64,000 nucleotides of DNA from JANWVO01 sp964458495 (GCA_964458495.1 CAYWJB010000002.1:1-64000); one strand, 5' to 3'. Numbered from the stretch's first letter, positions 49,941 to 59,709 are shown. Numbers and translations are program-made. Notes: generated from the letters alone by a model not told the origin.

Positions 49941-49974
49941 CCGCATCGCGATGGGCGGCGTCTCACCAGCGGCG

Positions 49975-50994
49975 ATGAAAGCCCGCGCCGCGCTCCTGAT
50001 TCTTTTTCTGGCGCCGCTTGCGGCGCAGCAGGCGCCCGAGCCCCCGCCGGACCCCGGCAGGCCGGTGCTCCGCCGTGGTGGCGCGGCCCAGAAACGGGAA
50101 CCTGTGACCGCCCCCGAGGACCGCCGCCCCGCGCAGGGACCCTACCGCGAAGCGGTAATAGACGAGGAGGGTCGCACCGAGAAGGTGCTGGCGGGCAAGG
50201 AGTCGGCCGAACGCGACGATTTGCTGGAACGGGCGAGCGAAGCCGCCGCCGAGTTCAACGAGAAGCTGCCGAGCTTCATCTGCGACCAGTTCGTCAACCG
50301 TTACGAGAGCAAGACGCTCCAGCCCAAGTGGAAGCTGCAGGACCGCGTGCAACTCGAACTCGCCTACACGAAGGGCAAGGAGGAGTACCGCAACATCCGG
50401 ATCAATGGCAAGCCGCTGAAGAAAGGCAGCCCGGAGGATTCCGGCTCGTGGTCCACGGGGGACTTCGGCTCCACGCTGGCGAGCATCTTCGCTTCAACGC
50501 GCCCCGGGGATTTTCGGCTGCGGGGCGATTCCGATGCCGCGGGCTTGAAAGCCAAAGTCTACGATTTTTCCGTGCCGAAAGAGCGCTCCCAATGGACCAT
50601 CCGCTACGGCTATGCCGTGAAGCCTGCACATGAGGGTTCGCTGTGGATCGATCCGGAGTCGGCGCGCGTGCTGCGGATCGAGATGAGTTCGCGGCGGCTC
50701 CCCGCCAACTACGACATCGACAAGGTGGAAATGACGGTCGACTACGGCTGGGTGGACATCTCCGGCACCCGGTACCTTCTGCCCGTCCGCAGCGAGAACC
50801 TGGCGTGCTTCCGCGGTACGTTCACGTGTACGCGCAACGAGATCGAGTTCAAAAACTACCGCAAGTTCCAGGTGGAGTCGCAGGTGCTTCAGGTGGAGAG
50901 CGAGATCACCTTCCCGGAAGCGGAAGACGACAAGCCGAAACCGAAGACGGTGCCGCCGTCGATTACGCCGGAGCCGCCGAAAAAGAAGAAGTGA
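49975..50994 (+). CDS. hypothetical exported protein
   Basis: I do not recognise this 339-residue protein. It has a signal peptide (MKARAALLILFLAPLAAQQ) and then a proline-rich linker. The rest is a beta-rich body with conserved-looking segments such as FNEKLPSFICDQFVNRYESK and a repeated pattern of aromatic and charged residues. The end is lysine-rich (PPKKKK). It may be a periplasmic or lipid-associated protein specific to this phylum. The ATG at 49975 is chosen because it gives a clean signal; an in-frame ATG at 49951 would add 8 residues. Neither has a good ribosome site. It is 34 bp after the esterase gene. Confidence 0.72.
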   Translation: MKARAALLILFLAPLAAQQAPEPPPDPGRPVLRRGGAAQKREPVTAPEDRRPAQGPYREAVIDEEGRTEKVLAGKESAERDDLLERASEAAAEFNEKLPSFICDQFVNRYESKTLQPKWKLQDRVQLELAYTKGKEEYRNIRINGKPLKKGSPEDSGSWSTGDFGSTLASIFASTRPGDFRLRGDSDAAGLKAKVYDFSVPKERSQWTIRYGYAVKPAHEGSLWIDPESARVLRIEMSSRRLPANYDIDKVEMTVDYGWVDISGTRYLLPVRSENLACFRGTFTCTRNEIEFKNYRKFQVESQVLQVESEITFPEAEDDKPKPKTVPPSITPEPPKKKK

Positions 50995-51088
50995 TCAACG
51001 CCCCGCGGAGCTTCGCACGGTTGTGCGCGGATTCCGAGTTCCAGGTTGCGGATCCGGCCGCGCCGGACACAGGCAGGCGGCACCCTGC

Positions 51089-51721
51089 CTAGTGGCAGCC
51101 GCAGCCCTCGCCCTTCAGCGCCAACCAGCCTTCCCGCGCGATGAGGGGCGCCATCACCAGCCCGGCCACAGGATCCGCCCACCACCACCCGAGTGTCGCG
51201 TTGAGCGCCAGCCCGCCGAGCAGGATCGCCGACAGGTAGCTGCACAGCAGCGTTTGCTTCGCGTCGGCGGCCATGGCGTTGCTGCCGATTTCGCGGCTGA
51301 CGGCCTGCTTTTTGCGGGACAGCACAGGCATGATGGCCAGCGAGCAGCATGCCAGAATGATGCCGGGAATCGAGCGGTCCGGCGCTTCCTGCTTCCAGAG
51401 CTTCTCCGCAGCCTCATAGCCGACGTACGCCGCCAGCACGAAAAACGACGCGCCGATCAGGCGCAATGCCCGCTGTTCGAACTCCTCGCGCCGGTGGTGG
51501 TCATCCAGCCGCAGCCGCCACAGCATGGTGGCGCCCGACAGGCTTTCGATCACGGCATCCACGCCGAAGCCCACCAGCGCGATGCTGCCGGCGATCAGCC
51601 CGGCGGTGATCGATACCACCGCTTCAATCACGTTGTAGCTGAGCGTCAGGATCTCCAGCCGCAGCCCCCTGCGCACCTGCTCCTGCCGTTCTGTCAGCCC
51701 GGCGACGGCCATCACCCTCAT
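51089..51721 (-). CDS. cation transporter, cation-diffusion-facilitator-like
   Basis: This 210-residue inner-membrane protein has about six hydrophobic segments and resembles the small CDF-type cation transporters. Acidic sites in the membrane part appear as GFGVDAVIES and AADAKQTLL, at the positions of the usual metal-binding pairs. The soluble C-terminal domain of full CDF proteins is absent; the protein ends GEGCGCH, a possible metal-binding tail. Two ATGs (51721 and 51712) are possible starts and neither has a strong ribosome site. It is divergent from the second S46 gene by 66 bp. Metal specificity is unknown. Confidence 0.8.
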   Translation of the reverse strand: MRVMAVAGLTERQEQVRRGLRLEILTLSYNVIEAVVSITAGLIAGSIALVGFGVDAVIESLSGATMLWRLRLDDHHRREEFEQRALRLIGASFFVLAAYVGYEAAEKLWKQEAPDRSIPGIILACCSLAIMPVLSRKKQAVSREIGSNAMAADAKQTLLCSYLSAILLGGLALNATLGWWWADPVAGLVMAPLIAREGWLALKGEGCGCH

Positions 51722-51787
51722 TGTCCTACACGCCCCTTGCGGCGCGGGATTTCACACGCCGCTATCCTGAGAAAGAAAGGCTCACTC

Positions 51788-53851
51788 ATGAAACGAACCA
51801 GGTTGCTCCTTGCCGCTTTGCTGGCAGCCAGCCTCGTCCAGGCCGACGAGGGGCTGTGGCTGTTCAACGCGATTCCGGAGAAGCAGCTCGCCGAAAAGCA
51901 CCGCTTCCGCCCCACCGCCGAATTCCTCGACCATCTCCGGTTGTCGTCCGTGCGGTTCGGAGGAGGCTCCGGGTCATTCGTGTCGCCCAACGGGCTGATC
52001 TTTACCAACCATCATGTGGCGTCGCGCTGCATCCAGAATGTGAGCTCGAAAGAACACAACTTTATGCGCGACGGCTTCTATGCCGATTCGCAGGAGAAGG
52101 AGATCCGCTGCCCGGGGCTTGAGGTGCAGGTGCTGCTGGAAATCGAGGATGTCACCAGCCGGGTCAATGCCGCCGTCACTGCACCCCCTTCCGATCCCAA
52201 AGCCGCCACGCAAAGGCAGGCAGCGATGAACACGATCGAGAAGGAGTGCATGGACCGGCACGGGGGCGCTTGTTCGGTGGTGACGCTGCATGCAGGCGCG
52301 CTGTATCATCTCTACCGCTACAAGAAGTACACCGATGTGCGGCTCGTGTTTGCGCCCGAGGAGGCGATCGCGTTTTTCGGCGGCGATCCGGACAACTTCA
52401 CGTACCCGCGCTACGACCTCGACATCACCTTCCTGCGCGCGTACGAGGATGGCAAGCCTGCGGCCACGCAGCATTTCCTCAAGTGGTCGCGCACGGGTCC
52501 GCGGGAAGGCGAGCTGGCGCTGGTCAGCGGGCATCCCGGATCGACGGACCGCTTCATCACGATGGCGCAACTCGAGTACCTGCGCGACGTCTCCTATCCG
52601 CGGACCCTGCGCACACTTTCGGCCATCATCCAGGCGTTGAAAGAGTACGGCGCAAAGAGCGAGGAGAACCACCGCGTGGCGCGGGACAAGCTCTTCGGCG
52701 CAGAGAACTCTTTCAAGGTTCGCGATGGAGAGCTCAAGGGCATGCGCGAGGCGTGGCTTGTGGAAGCAAAGCGGCGCAGCGAGGAGCGGTTCCGCGCCGC
52801 CGCGGCGGCGGATCCGAAGGCGAAGCAGGAGATCGGCGACGCCTACGAGCAAGTGGCCGCCGCCTACGAGAAATGGCGTCCGCGTTCGGCGGAGTACCTG
52901 CTGGAGTCCGGCGCCATTCTCTGCGACATGTTCACCTACGCCCGCCACCTCTGGCGGCTCGCCGAAGAGCGCGGCAAGCCGAATGCGGAGCGCCTCCGGG
53001 AATACAGCGACGCGGCGTTGCCGTCGCTCGAGCTGCGGCTGTTCGCACAGACGCCCGTGACGCCCGAACTCGAGGCGCTGATGCTACAGAAATGGTTCGA
53101 GCTGCTGTCAGCCGAACTGGGCGCGTCACATCCGGTGGTGCGGCAGATCCTCGATGGAAGGAGCCCTGCTGAAGCCGCTCGCGCGTACGTGTTCAGCTCG
53201 AAGGTGCACGACGTGAACGAGCGAAAGCGGCTGGCTGCCGATCCGGCGGCTGTCCGGAACTCGGAAGACGGCATGATCCGCCTGGTGCGGATGATCGACG
53301 CGCAGGCGCGCGCCATCCGCAAGGGATTCGAGGAGGAGTTCGACCCCGCGATCCGCGACGCCTCCTCGCGCATCGCCCGCGCGCGGTTTGCGCTCTACGG
53401 CGCCAGCGTCTATCCGGACGCCACCGGCTCGCTCCGGCTTTCCTTCGGCAAGATTCAGGGCTACCGCAACGCCCAGGGGCAGCCCGTGCGGTGGACGACG
53501 GATTACGACGGGCTGTACCGCCGCGCCACGGGCGTGGAGCCGTACAAGCTGCCGGAGCGGTGGCTGGAGCGCAAGTCTGCGCTGAAACTGGGAACGTCTT
53601 TCAACTTCGTTTCCACTGCGGACATCATCGGCGGGAATTCGGGTTCACCGACTGTGAACACGCGCGGCGAGGTGATCGGCATCGTCTTCGACTCGAATTA
53701 CGAAGCCATGCACAACCGCTTTGTCTACGGGATGGACCGCGGGGAGCGCTGCGTGCATGTCTCCTCGGACGGGATCATCGAGGCGCTGCGGTCGGTCTAC
53801 GGCGCCACCCGCGTGCTGGAAGAGCTGGGTTTCGCGAAGACGGCGAAGTAG
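51788..53851 (+). CDS. S46 family dipeptidyl peptidase, second copy
   Basis: This 687-residue exported serine peptidase is the second S46 member here. A signal peptide covers about residues 1-20. The histidine pair H75/H76 in TNHHV and the nucleophile S618 in GGNSGSPTV frame the helical middle domain. The two S46 proteins differ clearly: this one has GGDPDNFTYPRYDLDITF and C-terminal VHVSSDGIIEAL segments. They probably cut different dipeptides. The ATG at 51788 begins the signal; GAAAGG precedes it. The 3' end overlaps the convergent methyltransferase gene by 55 bp. Confidence 0.92.
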   Translation: MKRTRLLLAALLAASLVQADEGLWLFNAIPEKQLAEKHRFRPTAEFLDHLRLSSVRFGGGSGSFVSPNGLIFTNHHVASRCIQNVSSKEHNFMRDGFYADSQEKEIRCPGLEVQVLLEIEDVTSRVNAAVTAPPSDPKAATQRQAAMNTIEKECMDRHGGACSVVTLHAGALYHLYRYKKYTDVRLVFAPEEAIAFFGGDPDNFTYPRYDLDITFLRAYEDGKPAATQHFLKWSRTGPREGELALVSGHPGSTDRFITMAQLEYLRDVSYPRTLRTLSAIIQALKEYGAKSEENHRVARDKLFGAENSFKVRDGELKGMREAWLVEAKRRSEERFRAAAAADPKAKQEIGDAYEQVAAAYEKWRPRSAEYLLESGAILCDMFTYARHLWRLAEERGKPNAERLREYSDAALPSLELRLFAQTPVTPELEALMLQKWFELLSAELGASHPVVRQILDGRSPAEAARAYVFSSKVHDVNERKRLAADPAAVRNSEDGMIRLVRMIDAQARAIRKGFEEEFDPAIRDASSRIARARFALYGASVYPDATGSLRLSFGKIQGYRNAQGQPVRWTTDYDGLYRRATGVEPYKLPERWLERKSALKLGTSFNFVSTADIIGGNSGSPTVNTRGEVIGIVFDSNYEAMHNRFVYGMDRGERCVHVSSDGIIEALRSVYGATRVLEELGFAKTAK

Positions 53852-54597
53852 CAATCGAAGAGGACCTGGCGTTCCCCGGCGCCGAAGACGCCTGCCAGCG
53901 TGGCGCCGATCCACGAGCGGATAGCGTCGGGATTCTCTCCCGCGCGGAGCGCGGCGGCGACGTTGGTTTCGGTCATCATGTAGGCGGCGTATGCCTGTGC
54001 CGTGAAGAAACCGGAATCCTCAAAGACCTCGGAGGCGGCGGGCTCAAGGACTCCAGCGGTGAGCTGTCGGAGCTCTTGCGGATCAAGCGGCACGGCGCCG
54101 TCGCACGGTTTCGGCCAGCGGCGCATGAACTCTGCGAACCACGCCTCGAGGGCAGAGCTGCCTCGGAGCCTGCGCCCGGGCGCGAAGTCATAGAGGACGA
54201 GAAGCCCGCCGGGGGCGAGGACGCGGGCAAGCTCGCGGAGCGCTTCTGGCACATGTGTGTAATTCAGGCTGCCCGCAGCGGTGACGAGATGGCAGCAGCC
54301 ATCCCGCAGAGGCAGCGCTTCCATGCGCGACGCGAAGAACGCCGCGGCGGAGACGCGGCGCGCGGCCCGGGCCGCCATCGAGACCGCCACATCCGTTCCG
54401 GCGCACTGCCGGACAAAGCTGAGCATGGCCTCCGTGGAAAGGCCGGCGCCGCACCCTGCGTCCAGGCCCAAGCCGCGCGGGCCATGCCATCCGGCTGCGC
54501 GCAAGGCCCTGGCAACAATCCGCGCGTGCAGCCGCGGGCGGGCATTCGCGTAGCCCTCCGCCATTCCGGGCGCCTCAAACGGACATTCCTCTCCCAT
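53797..54597 (-). CDS. class I SAM-dependent methyltransferase
   Basis: This 266-residue protein has the Rossmann-type methyltransferase fold. SAM motif I is LGLDAGCGAGLSTEAM, and the GTDVAVSM strand and the post-motif RELARVLAPGGLLVLYDF follow. It belongs to the UbiE/Methyltransf_11 type, which acts on small molecules. The ATG at 54595-54597 has GAGGCGAG upstream. Substrate is unknown. The 3' end overlaps the second S46 gene by 55 bp, and its start faces the S9 gene across 37 bp, so both ends are tightly packed. Confidence 0.85.
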   Translation of the reverse strand: MGEECPFEAPGMAEGYANARPRLHARIVARALRAAGWHGPRGLGLDAGCGAGLSTEAMLSFVRQCAGTDVAVSMAARAARRVSAAAFFASRMEALPLRDGCCHLVTAAGSLNYTHVPEALRELARVLAPGGLLVLYDFAPGRRLRGSSALEAWFAEFMRRWPKPCDGAVPLDPQELRQLTAGVLEPAASEVFEDSGFFTAQAYAAYMMTETNVAAALRAGENPDAIRSWIGATLAGVFGAGERQVLFDCYFAVFAKPSSSSTRVAP

Positions 54598-54634
54598 GGC
54601 TCGCCTCGTTGCGTCTGAAGTGTAGCATGGGGAT

Positions 54635-56641
54635 ATGTTCCGCTCCGCCTCTGTGATCCTGATTTCGGCGGCGCTCGCCGCCAGCCTGCCGGCACAACAG
54701 AAACAGGGCCTCGCCGCCGAGACGCTGTTCGACATGGAGTCGGTTTCGAGCCCCGCCATCTCGCCCGATGGGAAGGCCATCGTTTTTGCGCGCGGCTTCG
54801 TCGACCGGATGAAGGACCAGCAGCGCAACAACCTCTGGCTGATTACCGGCTGGTCGGATCCCGCCGGCGCGAAGCTCCGCGAGCTGACCGCCGGACCGTG
54901 GCGCGACTCCTCGCCCGTGTGGTCGCCCGACGGCCGCCGCATCGCGTTTCTGAGCGACCGCGACGGCACGACGCAGATCCATGTGATGTGGGTCGACACG
55001 CGCGAGGTGGCGCAACTGACGCGCGTCGAGAAGGCGCCCTCCCAGATCCGCTGGTCGCCGGACGGCAAGCGGATCGCCTTCACGATGACCGTGCCCGACG
55101 AGGATCCGATTCTGCCGATCAAGCTGCCGAAGCGGCCCGACGGCGCGCAGTGGGCCAAGCCGGCGGTGATCGTCGACCGCCTCTCCTGGGCCAGCGACGG
55201 CGTGGGCCCCGTGCCCAAAGGATGGTCGCACATCTTCGTGGTGGACGCCTTCACCGGCGGCACGGCGAAGCAGCTCACCACAGGCAAGTACAACCACCGC
55301 GACCCGCAGTGGTCGCCGGATGGAAAGGCCATTTACTTCAGCGGCATCCGAAAGCCCGACGCCGAATATCTGCGCAACGACACCGAAATTTATGCGCTGG
55401 ATGTGGCCACGGGCAACATCCGCCAACTCACGGACCGCAAGGGGCCGGACAACAATCCGAAGCCCCACGGCCGGTGGATCGCCTACACCGGTTTCGACGA
55501 CAAGCTGCTCACCTACCACCTGCCCTCCATTTACCTGATGGACGCCGAAGGCGGACAGAAGCGGCTGTGGGCGGGCAACCTGCCCTCGGGCCCGGGCGAG
55601 CTGCACTGGAGCGCCGACGGCTCCGGTGTGTTCTTCACGATGGAAGAAAAGGGCACGGCGAACCTCTATTTCCTTCCGCTGAACGGCGCGCCGCGCAAGG
55701 TGACCGACGGAACGCATGTGATTTCGCAGGCGTCGCTGGCCCGCACAGGCGACGTTGCCGCCGTGCGCTCGTCCTTCCATGAGCCTCCGTCCCTGGTTCA
55801 CATCCGGGGCAACGCCGTTGCGAAGATCCTCGATGTCAACGAAGATGTGCTGGCGGAACGGGCCCTCGGCGAAGTGGAAGAGATGTGGTGGGACGGGCCG
55901 GACGGCTTCAGGGTCCAGGGCTGGCTGGTGAAGCCGGCGGGCTTCGATCCGAAAAAGAAGTATCCGCTGGTGCTGTACATCCACGGCGGGCCGTGGTCGA
56001 TGTACAGCGTCGCCTTCAACTGGGCGTGGCAGAACTTTGCGGCCAACGGGTATGCCGTGCTCTACTCGAACCCGCGGGGCAGCACGGGCTACGGGCAGGA
56101 TTTCGTCAACGGCATCCACCAGTCTTACCCCGGCAAGGATTACGACGATCTGATGGCCGGCGTGGATGCCGCGCTGAAGAAAGGCTTCATCGACGAGCGC
56201 AACCTCTTCGTTTGCGGCGGCAGCGGCGGCGGCGTTCTGACGGCGTGGATCGTCGGCCACACGAACCGTTTCCGCGCCGCCGTGTCCATGCGCCCGGTGA
56301 TCAACTGGCACAGCTTCGTCGGCACGACCGACGGTCCCATGTGGTACGACCAGTTCCGCAAGAAGCCGTGGGAGGATCCCGTGGAATACGCAGCCCGCTC
56401 GCCGCTGCACTATGTGGCCAACGTGACCACGCCCACCATGGTGATGACGGGCGAGGCGGATCTGCGCACGCCGATTTCCCAGAGCGAGGAATACTACCGC
56501 GCGCTCAAGCTGCTGAAGAAGGAGACGCTGCTGGTGCGGGTTCCCGAAGAGTTCCACGGCTGGCGCCGCCCGTCGCACCAGTTGATGCAGCAGCTTTACC
56601 TGCTCGCCTGGTTCGAAAAGTACCGGGTGAAGGACAACTGA
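54635..56641 (+). CDS. S9 family prolyl oligopeptidase-type peptidase
   Basis: This 668-residue exported serine peptidase has a signal peptide (about residues 1-20), an N-terminal beta-propeller built of WSPDGRRIAF-type blades and a C-terminal alpha/beta hydrolase domain. The triad is S530 in GGSGGG, D609 in GEADLRTP and H641 in FHGWRRP. It belongs to the acylaminoacyl-peptidase/DPP-like branch, which clips peptides from their N-terminus. The ATG at 54635 begins the signal. It shares a TGATG junction with the M50 gene, so the two are probably translated together. Confidence 0.92.
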   Translation: MFRSASVILISAALAASLPAQQKQGLAAETLFDMESVSSPAISPDGKAIVFARGFVDRMKDQQRNNLWLITGWSDPAGAKLRELTAGPWRDSSPVWSPDGRRIAFLSDRDGTTQIHVMWVDTREVAQLTRVEKAPSQIRWSPDGKRIAFTMTVPDEDPILPIKLPKRPDGAQWAKPAVIVDRLSWASDGVGPVPKGWSHIFVVDAFTGGTAKQLTTGKYNHRDPQWSPDGKAIYFSGIRKPDAEYLRNDTEIYALDVATGNIRQLTDRKGPDNNPKPHGRWIAYTGFDDKLLTYHLPSIYLMDAEGGQKRLWAGNLPSGPGELHWSADGSGVFFTMEEKGTANLYFLPLNGAPRKVTDGTHVISQASLARTGDVAAVRSSFHEPPSLVHIRGNAVAKILDVNEDVLAERALGEVEEMWWDGPDGFRVQGWLVKPAGFDPKKKYPLVLYIHGGPWSMYSVAFNWAWQNFAANGYAVLYSNPRGSTGYGQDFVNGIHQSYPGKDYDDLMAGVDAALKKGFIDERNLFVCGGSGGGVLTAWIVGHTNRFRAAVSMRPVINWHSFVGTTDGPMWYDQFRKKPWEDPVEYAARSPLHYVANVTTPTMVMTGEADLRTPISQSEEYYRALKLLKKETLLVRVPEEFHGWRRPSHQLMQQLYLLAWFEKYRVKDN

Positions 56642-57246
56642 TGCAGCTGAACGTATCCGAAGCCCTGCTCAACGTGATCATCTTCTGGATCCTCACCACG
56701 CCCCACGAGTTTGCCCACGCATTCGTGGCGGACCGTCTCGGCGACGACACGCCGCGGCTCGAGGGACGCGTCACCCTGAATCCGCTGGCCCATGTCGACT
56801 GGATGGGGACGGTGCTGGTGCCCCTGCTGTCGTCGCTGTTCGGCGGAGTGTTCTTCGGGTGGGGCAAGGCGGTGAACACGAACCCGGCGCGGCTGCGCGG
56901 CGGCGCCAACGGTCTGCTGGCGGTCGCCCTGGCAGGCCCGGCGAGCAACGTGGTCTTCGCAGTGGTTCTGGCTCTGATCGCCCTGGCCTGGCCCTTCGGC
57001 ACGGAGATCCTTTTCCGCGCCGCGTTCATCAGCCTGTTCCTGGCGCTGTTCAACATGATCCCGATCCCGCCCCTGGACGGGTCGAAGATCCTGATCGCGG
57101 CGCGCATCCCCGTTGCCGCGTATGTGGAACTGTCGCGCTTCGGATTCATCCTGCTGCTCGTCCTCATGTTCTCCACCGGCCTGGGCCGTTGGATGGTGGA
57201 AGCCAGTTATCTCGGCGCCATGCGCCTGTTTCTGATGTTTCGATAG
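56641..57246 (+). CDS. M50 family site-2 protease (YwhC/Rip-like)
   Basis: This 201-residue membrane protease is built almost wholly of hydrophobic helices. The zinc site is HEFAH (HExxH, near residues 22-26) in the first helices. The third metal ligand is in NMIPIPPLDGSKIL, the family's LDG motif. It lacks the PDZ domain of RseP, as expected for the small M50B group. Such proteases release membrane-bound regulators, but no target is visible here. The start shares one base with the S9 stop. Confidence 0.9.
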   Translation: MQLNVSEALLNVIIFWILTTPHEFAHAFVADRLGDDTPRLEGRVTLNPLAHVDWMGTVLVPLLSSLFGGVFFGWGKAVNTNPARLRGGANGLLAVALAGPASNVVFAVVLALIALAWPFGTEILFRAAFISLFLALFNMIPIPPLDGSKILIAARIPVAAYVELSRFGFILLLVLMFSTGLGRWMVEASYLGAMRLFLMFR

Positions 57247-57257
57247 AAGGACTGCCC

Positions 57258-59153
57258 ATGATCACCAGACGTTGCCTGCTTGTCGCATTCGCCGGTCTGC
57301 TGGCCTTCGCCCAGCCGCGCACCGCCGCCCCCCAGCCCCCGCCCCAGGTCCTGGAGCGCGCCGCCTACATCCGCCAGCATTACACCAAGCACGAAGTGCT
57401 GATCCCGATGCGAGACGGGGTGAGGCTGTTCACCTCGATCTACGTGCCGAAGGACAAGAGCCGGACCTACCCCATCCTGCTGTTGCGGACCCCGTACAGC
57501 GTGGCGCCGTACGGCATCGACAACTACCGCGCCAGCCTCGGGCCATCAAGCGAAAAGTTCATGCGGGACGGCTACATCTTCGTCTATCAGGACGTGCGCG
57601 GGCGCGGCCGCAGCGAAGGCGAGTTCGTGCATGTCCGGCCCCATATTCCTGTCAAGAAATCGAAGACCGACATCGACGAATCGTCCGACACCTACGACAC
57701 CATTGACTGGCTGGTGAAGAACATCGGGGGCAACAACGGGCACGTCGGCATGTGGGGGATCTCGTATCCGGGGTTTTATGCAGCGATGGGGGCCCTGGAC
57801 TCGCACCCTGCACTGAAGGCTGTCTCGCCGCAGGCTCCGGTGATCAACTGGTTCATCGGCGACGACTTCCGCCACAACGGCGCCCTGTTCCTCGTGCACG
57901 CCTTCAATTTCCTGGGCGCGTTCGGCAGACCCCGGCCCGAAGATGCGCTGCTGGCCGGCTCGCGGTTCCAGATCGACGGCCCGGACGCCTACACATTCCA
58001 CCTGTCCGTCGGCCCCCTCGCAAACTACGACGAAAAACTGTTCAAAGGCCAGGTGAAATTCTGGCGCGAACTGCTCGAAAACGACACATACAGCGACTTC
58101 TGGAAATCCCGTGATTTGCGCCAGCATTTGACCAGTATGAAACCGGCCATGCTCACCGTCGGCGGCTGGTTTGACGCCGAGGATGTCTACGGCCCGCTGC
58201 GCCTGTATGAATCGGCCGAGAAGCAGAACCCGGGAGCGGTCAACATGCTGGTGGAAGGACCGTGGAGCCACGGCGGCTGGGCGCGCTCCGACGGCACGGC
58301 GCTCGGCAACATCAGCTTCGCCTCGAACACTTCGAAGTTTTTCCAGGACGAGATCGAGTATCCGTTTTTCGCCCAGCACCTGAAGGGCGAGGGCGGCAAG
58401 TCCTTGCCGGAAGCCTTCGTTTTCGAAACCGGGCGCAATGAGTGGCACCGCATGGATGCCTGGCCGCCCCGGGAGGCCCGCAAGCGCACGTTCTACTTCC
58501 GCGAAGACGGCCGGCTCTCGGCCGATCTCCCCGCGGCGGCCGAGGCCTTTGACGAGTATCTGTCCGACCCGAACCGCCCCGTGCCGTTCCTGCCGTATAC
58601 CGACCGCGGGATGAACTACAACTACATGACGGACGACCAGCGCTTCGCCGCCACACGCCCGGACGTGCTCGTTTACCAGACCGAGCCGCTGGAAAGCGAC
58701 GTTCGCGTCGCCGGTCCGTTGAAGGCTGTCCTGCATGTCTCCACGACGGGCACGGACGCGGATTGGGTGGTGAAGCTGGTCGACGTGTTTCCGAATGACG
58801 CCCCCGATCCGCAGCCGAACCCCGGGGAGGTCCGCATGGGAGGCTACCAGATGCTGGTGCGCGGCGAGCCGTTCCGCGGCCGCTTCCGCAACGGCTTCGA
58901 CAAGCCCGCGCCGTTCACGCCCGGCAAGATGGAGCTGGTGGAATTCGAACTTCCCGACGTCTTCCACACGTTCCGCCGCGGCCACCGGATCATGATCCAT
59001 GTGCAGAGCTCCTGGTTCCCGCTGGTCGACCGGAACCCGCAGAAGTTCGTCCGCATCCACGAGGCGAAGCCTGCGGACTTCATCCGGGCCACGCACCGCG
59101 TCTTTCGCTCGAAGCAGGCGGCAAGCGCCGTCATCCTGCCGGTACTCGAGTAG
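57258..59153 (+). CDS. CocE/NonD family hydrolase (S15-like)
   Basis: This 631-residue exported alpha/beta hydrolase is of the CocE/glutaryl-7-ACA acylase type. A signal peptide covers about residues 1-20. The triad is S169 in WGISYPG, D306 in GGWFDAED and H338 in GPWSHGGW. Between them lies a helical cap, and a C-terminal jelly-roll domain (VRVAGPLKAVLHVSTTGTDAD) completes the family layout. Members act on peptide, amide or ester bonds. It is 11 bp after the M50 gene, extending the S9-M50 operon. Its 3' end overlaps the convergent A24 peptidase gene by 23 bp. Confidence 0.9.
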   Translation: MITRRCLLVAFAGLLAFAQPRTAAPQPPPQVLERAAYIRQHYTKHEVLIPMRDGVRLFTSIYVPKDKSRTYPILLLRTPYSVAPYGIDNYRASLGPSSEKFMRDGYIFVYQDVRGRGRSEGEFVHVRPHIPVKKSKTDIDESSDTYDTIDWLVKNIGGNNGHVGMWGISYPGFYAAMGALDSHPALKAVSPQAPVINWFIGDDFRHNGALFLVHAFNFLGAFGRPRPEDALLAGSRFQIDGPDAYTFHLSVGPLANYDEKLFKGQVKFWRELLENDTYSDFWKSRDLRQHLTSMKPAMLTVGGWFDAEDVYGPLRLYESAEKQNPGAVNMLVEGPWSHGGWARSDGTALGNISFASNTSKFFQDEIEYPFFAQHLKGEGGKSLPEAFVFETGRNEWHRMDAWPPREARKRTFYFREDGRLSADLPAAAEAFDEYLSDPNRPVPFLPYTDRGMNYNYMTDDQRFAATRPDVLVYQTEPLESDVRVAGPLKAVLHVSTTGTDADWVVKLVDVFPNDAPDPQPNPGEVRMGGYQMLVRGEPFRGRFRNGFDKPAPFTPGKMELVEFELPDVFHTFRRGHRIMIHVQSSWFPLVDRNPQKFVRIHEAKPADFIRATHRVFRSKQAASAVILPVLE

Positions 59154-59655
59154 CGCCCCAAAGCACAAGCAGCGTGGCTGCCGCGATGGTGACCGCCCGC
59201 GGCAGCCCCATGGATTTCTCTCCTCCGGCTTCGAGTTCGCTCTCCCGTTGCAAACGGAACATGCGAGGAATGTTCCGGATCGTTTTCATGAGCCGCCCCC
59301 GGGCGATCACCACCACGAGCGCAGCCGCGCCGCCCAGGATCGCGTCGAAAACAAAGATCACGATCATGTAGTGCGCCCCGGCCAGCGCTCCGATGGCGCC
59401 CATCAGCTTCACGTCGCCGCCGCCAAGCCAGCGCATGATAAACAGCGGGATGAAGATCAGCGCCGCCAGTCCCAGCCCCGCTCCGGCTGTTTTCAACCCT
59501 GACAATCCGGCAGTCCCGACATTCAGCGCCAGGCCGGCGGCAACGCCGCCGAACGTGAGCCAGTTGGGGATTTCACGGCGTTTGAGGTCGGTGAACGCGG
59601 CGATGAGGACCATCGCTGCAAGCACGGCTTCGATGTAGGGGTGCAAGGGCGTCAT
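59131..59655 (-). CDS. A24 family prepilin-type peptidase
   Basis: This 174-residue polytopic membrane protease cuts the leader of type IV pilin-like or Tad/Flp prepilins. The two catalytic aspartates are D23 in FTDLKRREIPNW and D81 in GGGDVKLMG (the GxGD motif). It lacks the N-terminal methyltransferase part of PilD, so it is of the CpaA/TadV type. No pilin or pilus gene is in this window. The 3' end overlaps the CocE-type gene by 23 bp. Confidence 0.9.
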   Translation of the reverse strand: MTPLHPYIEAVLAAMVLIAAFTDLKRREIPNWLTFGGVAAGLALNVGTAGLSGLKTAGAGLGLAALIFIPLFIMRWLGGGDVKLMGAIGALAGAHYMIVIFVFDAILGGAAALVVVIARGRLMKTIRNIPRMFRLQRESELEAGGEKSMGLPRAVTIAAATLLVLWGATRVPAG

Positions 59656-59709
59656 GCGGCTCCGGCTCGCGGAATCTCCATTCTGCCAGAGCCGCGCGCG
59701 CCCTGCCGC

